64,000 bases of DNA from Diadema setosum (lineage: Eukaryota; Echinodermata; Echinoidea; Diadematoida; Diadematidae): the NCBI GenBank assembly GCA_033980235.1, contig CM067067.1, positions 10,293,401 through 10,357,400 on the forward strand, given 5' to 3'. Made by a program: the position numbers and the translations under genes. Under the pieces are notes generated by a model. It did not search any database, was not told where the DNA came from, and saw nothing but the letters and a program-made list of their open reading frames with translations. Shown here in pieces: positions 61,842 through 64,000 of the stretch (positions within the stretch are counted from its first letter, which is position 1; every line of letters begins with the position of its first letter).

Positions 61842-62654
61842 GCGACCATTTTTTTTTCGGTTTGATATTTCAATCACGAATGTGTACTCAGATGAGCGGA
61901 TGTAGATTGAATAAGTTGTGTCGTTACCGAGTGGCAAAATTGTGTCTAGTTTTGTGTGCGCAAGTATTTTAAAACAATAATCAATTTTATTTTTACTAAA
62001 TATATAAAAGATAGCTCGTTTGATACAAAACGATGCCATATACAAAAGCAAATGGAGCTCCTATTCTGAAGCCCATGAAATATATTATTTCATTAATGTA
62101 TGAACATCGCCCGCTAGATCTATGCATCTCTGGATCAAACATAGACAATACTCTATACTCTTCCTTGGTTTCATAATTTTACTAAAAAGTTGAATCCATT
62201 ATCATTATTTAGTCCATAAATCACTTTTAGTGTCCCTATATTCGATACTGTGATCATAATTATCTTATTATCTAATAACGTTCTCTGATGAATATATATC
62301 CCATTTAATGAATTATCCATGTCCGATATGACGAGTTCCGCACTCTAATGTCTCATACGAAAAGATAAATATCATGTCTTATACCGTAGGTGGCTGACGG
62401 TCTGATCTATTTAACATTCTAAAAGAGGCATTCAACCTTCACATACAACTCGTCACAAATAAAAGAAATCGAGAAGAGCTTGAATCACTCTGATCTTCTA
62501 TAATTTTTTTTTTTCTCAAAGGGGATTTTCCATTCCTTTTTCTTTCTATCCAGGAGAATCAATCATATTACTGATTACCATCATTGCCAAAGAATGCTAT
62601 TAAATGAATAAAAGAAATCACATTTATTGTGACCCCCCCCCCGAATATATTATA
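61842..62654. other. AT-rich unique DNA
   Basis: Short T, A and C runs (C10 near 62632). Nothing recognised. Confidence 0.55.
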
Positions 62655-62713
62655 TACAGACAGACAGACAGACAAACAAACAAACAGAGAGAGGGAGAGA
62701 GAGAAAGAGAAAA
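62655..62713. repeat. CAGA / CAAA / GA compound microsatellite
   Basis: (CAGA)5, (CAAA)3 and then GA repeats with GGG and AAA interruptions. Confidence 0.94.
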
Positions 62714-64000
62714 GGGTGACATCATAAACTTATCCAGTTTCGAGGAAAAAGGGAAGATGCTCTGTTTTCTTATTCAATCAGGATATTTCTTTTACTTTCA
62801 CCATTGCAAGATAGATGCACTGATGATTTGCCAAATTCTGTGCCACCATCGGAATACTTAAATATGACCGCAACAATTTTCAAAAAGGTCAATTTGTATA
62901 CTCTACCTTTTTTTCTCTCTCTTCTTACGCGAAGTAATATGCTACCATATAGCTGGACCCCGACACTGAAGTTCACGAACCTTTCATAAATGAGGAAAAA
63001 TTGTGATGTTTTCTCCTTCTTAGAGCCTCCGTGATCTAGCTGTCTGGGACACAGAAGGCAGAGAAAACCATAAAGTCTTCGATCTGACAACATCGTCGAT
63101 TATTTAATGTCAAACAATTTCACAAGAATAGGCGTACCCCCTTTTTTATCAAAGTTCCCCAACTTTCTCTCTAAAAATGTCAAACGTGTAAAGTGTCGAA
63201 GAAATTGAAACTATTGCCTTCAGAATAGGTTAACCGTAATGAAACTTTTATCCCAGCAGATATGGGATGCGTCCGCTTTGTCTTTCGAACTCCCTCGAAA
63301 GGATCATCTACTCTTCTTTTTTTTCGCCGTGTTCGCCCTGTGTGCTGTCAGTGTGCTCCTCGACATCACGCCAGATGGATATTATTTAGAGACATATTGG
63401 TTATATTGGGGTTTTTATTTAGGTGTGTTTTGTTGCTTTTATCACATACTAGACCATTTATTGTAGGTTTGGCATGTGCATGCAGCACGTGGATAGCTAC
63501 TCAGATGTTAGTAACCTTTCCGTTAAAAGTACAGAGGGGGGTACCTGGCGTCACCAATCCCAAATTCTCCGCTTCTAATGATGCTTGGGCCGAACGGGCT
63601 GCTCCTCCGCCGTCTGCCGGACGAAAATGAATTTGACGGAAATCTTCAAATTAGTGCGATGGATTTTCAATTACTGGCTGATGTTTTAAGTGGGGACCCC
63701 CTTCCGCGTAAATGACAATCACTGCGCGCCTCATCAGGAAGAAATCATATAGTCCCCCTTAAAATTTCAGGTGTCACGAGTTCTCCGTTTCGCTCAAGTC
63801 GGTCACGTTTCATGTTCTCGTAATTGCCCTAAGAGCAGTGGAAAGTTTTGTCCGTTTTGAGGTATGGATGTATGTTTTGACATTCCAATGTACTCACGCA
63901 ACGGTGGTAGGGGAGACGACCCTTATATTCTTCTGATTCTTTACTTTACATTAGCAATATGGACCAGATTTTCACTGCACACCATGGCAGAGTAATGACT
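62714..64000. other. Unique DNA to the window end, no gene supported
   Basis: Two overlapping plus-strand frames at 63239-63466 (hydrophobic) and 63262-63630 both start with ATG but occupy the same DNA in different phases, and neither is recognisable. Confidence 0.45.

Noticed and set aside
63239..63630. Two overlapping ATG-started frames, one strongly hydrophobic
   Set aside because: They share the same DNA in different phases, so at most one is real, and neither resembles a known protein.

Overview
The window is eukaryotic nuclear DNA, almost all of it non-coding. I see no complete protein gene, rRNA gene or functional tRNA gene, no operon-like spacing and no bacterial signal. Open frames are short and scattered on both strands, and many are translated simple repeats. 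The texture is what one expects from a large intergenic region or very long intron in a marine invertebrate: AT-rich unique DNA, very many GT/CA, AT, AAT and homopolymer G/C tracts, and small non-autonomous repeats every few kilobases. The MITE-like inverted repeats (notably the 'GGGGCTCGTTTCATAAAAC' element and the 'TTTTGGTTGAGA…TGGCTGAGA' family) and the long G runs look to me like echinoderm DNA, most likely sea urchin. That is inference from memory, not a search result.

Layout. 1-13 kb: AT-rich unique DNA, a large GT tract (4.2-4.4 kb), MITE copy A (4.5-4.9 kb), a 62-bp tandem duplication (6.0-6.2 kb), a perfect AAT array (8.5-8.6 kb), CA/AT and TTG arrays (10.4-11.0 kb) and a 33-bp duplication (12.9 kb). 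13-22 kb: a tRNA-derived SINE (14.1 kb), two adjoining inverted-repeat elements (15.7-16.2 kb), a dense cluster of short hairpins built from one motif (18.5-19.0 kb), and a 1.5-kb TA-flanked element with about 345-bp terminal inverted repeats (20.28-21.78 kb). 22-35 kb: simple repeats, including a CATAA array, a CG/CA tract and long AT tracts, one short palindromic MITE (28.6 kb) and a possible conserved regulatory block (30.36-30.71 kb). 35-43 kb: a decayed LINE endonuclease fragment (35.5-35.9 kb), inverted MITE copy B (37.2-37.6 kb) and the first copy of a dispersed repeat (40.9-41.5 kb). 43-64 kb: G-quadruplex-capable tracts, a second SINE (49.3 kb) beside a telomere-like block (49.03-49.17 kb), two weaker SINE-like segments (52.2 and 53.7 kb), the second dispersed-repeat copy carrying extra internal sequence (58.0-59.1 kb), a T37-G14 tract (60.4 kb) and one short open frame that could be a real exon (61.6-61.8 kb).

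No set of genes works together here. What is present is a mobile-element graveyard: Tc1/mariner-type TA insertion, MITEs, tRNA-derived SINEs and a LINE relic. The least explained parts are the hairpin cluster at 18.5-19.0 kb, the dispersed repeat shared by 41 kb and 58 kb, and the repeated T-run-to-G-run junctions that always have the same polarity.
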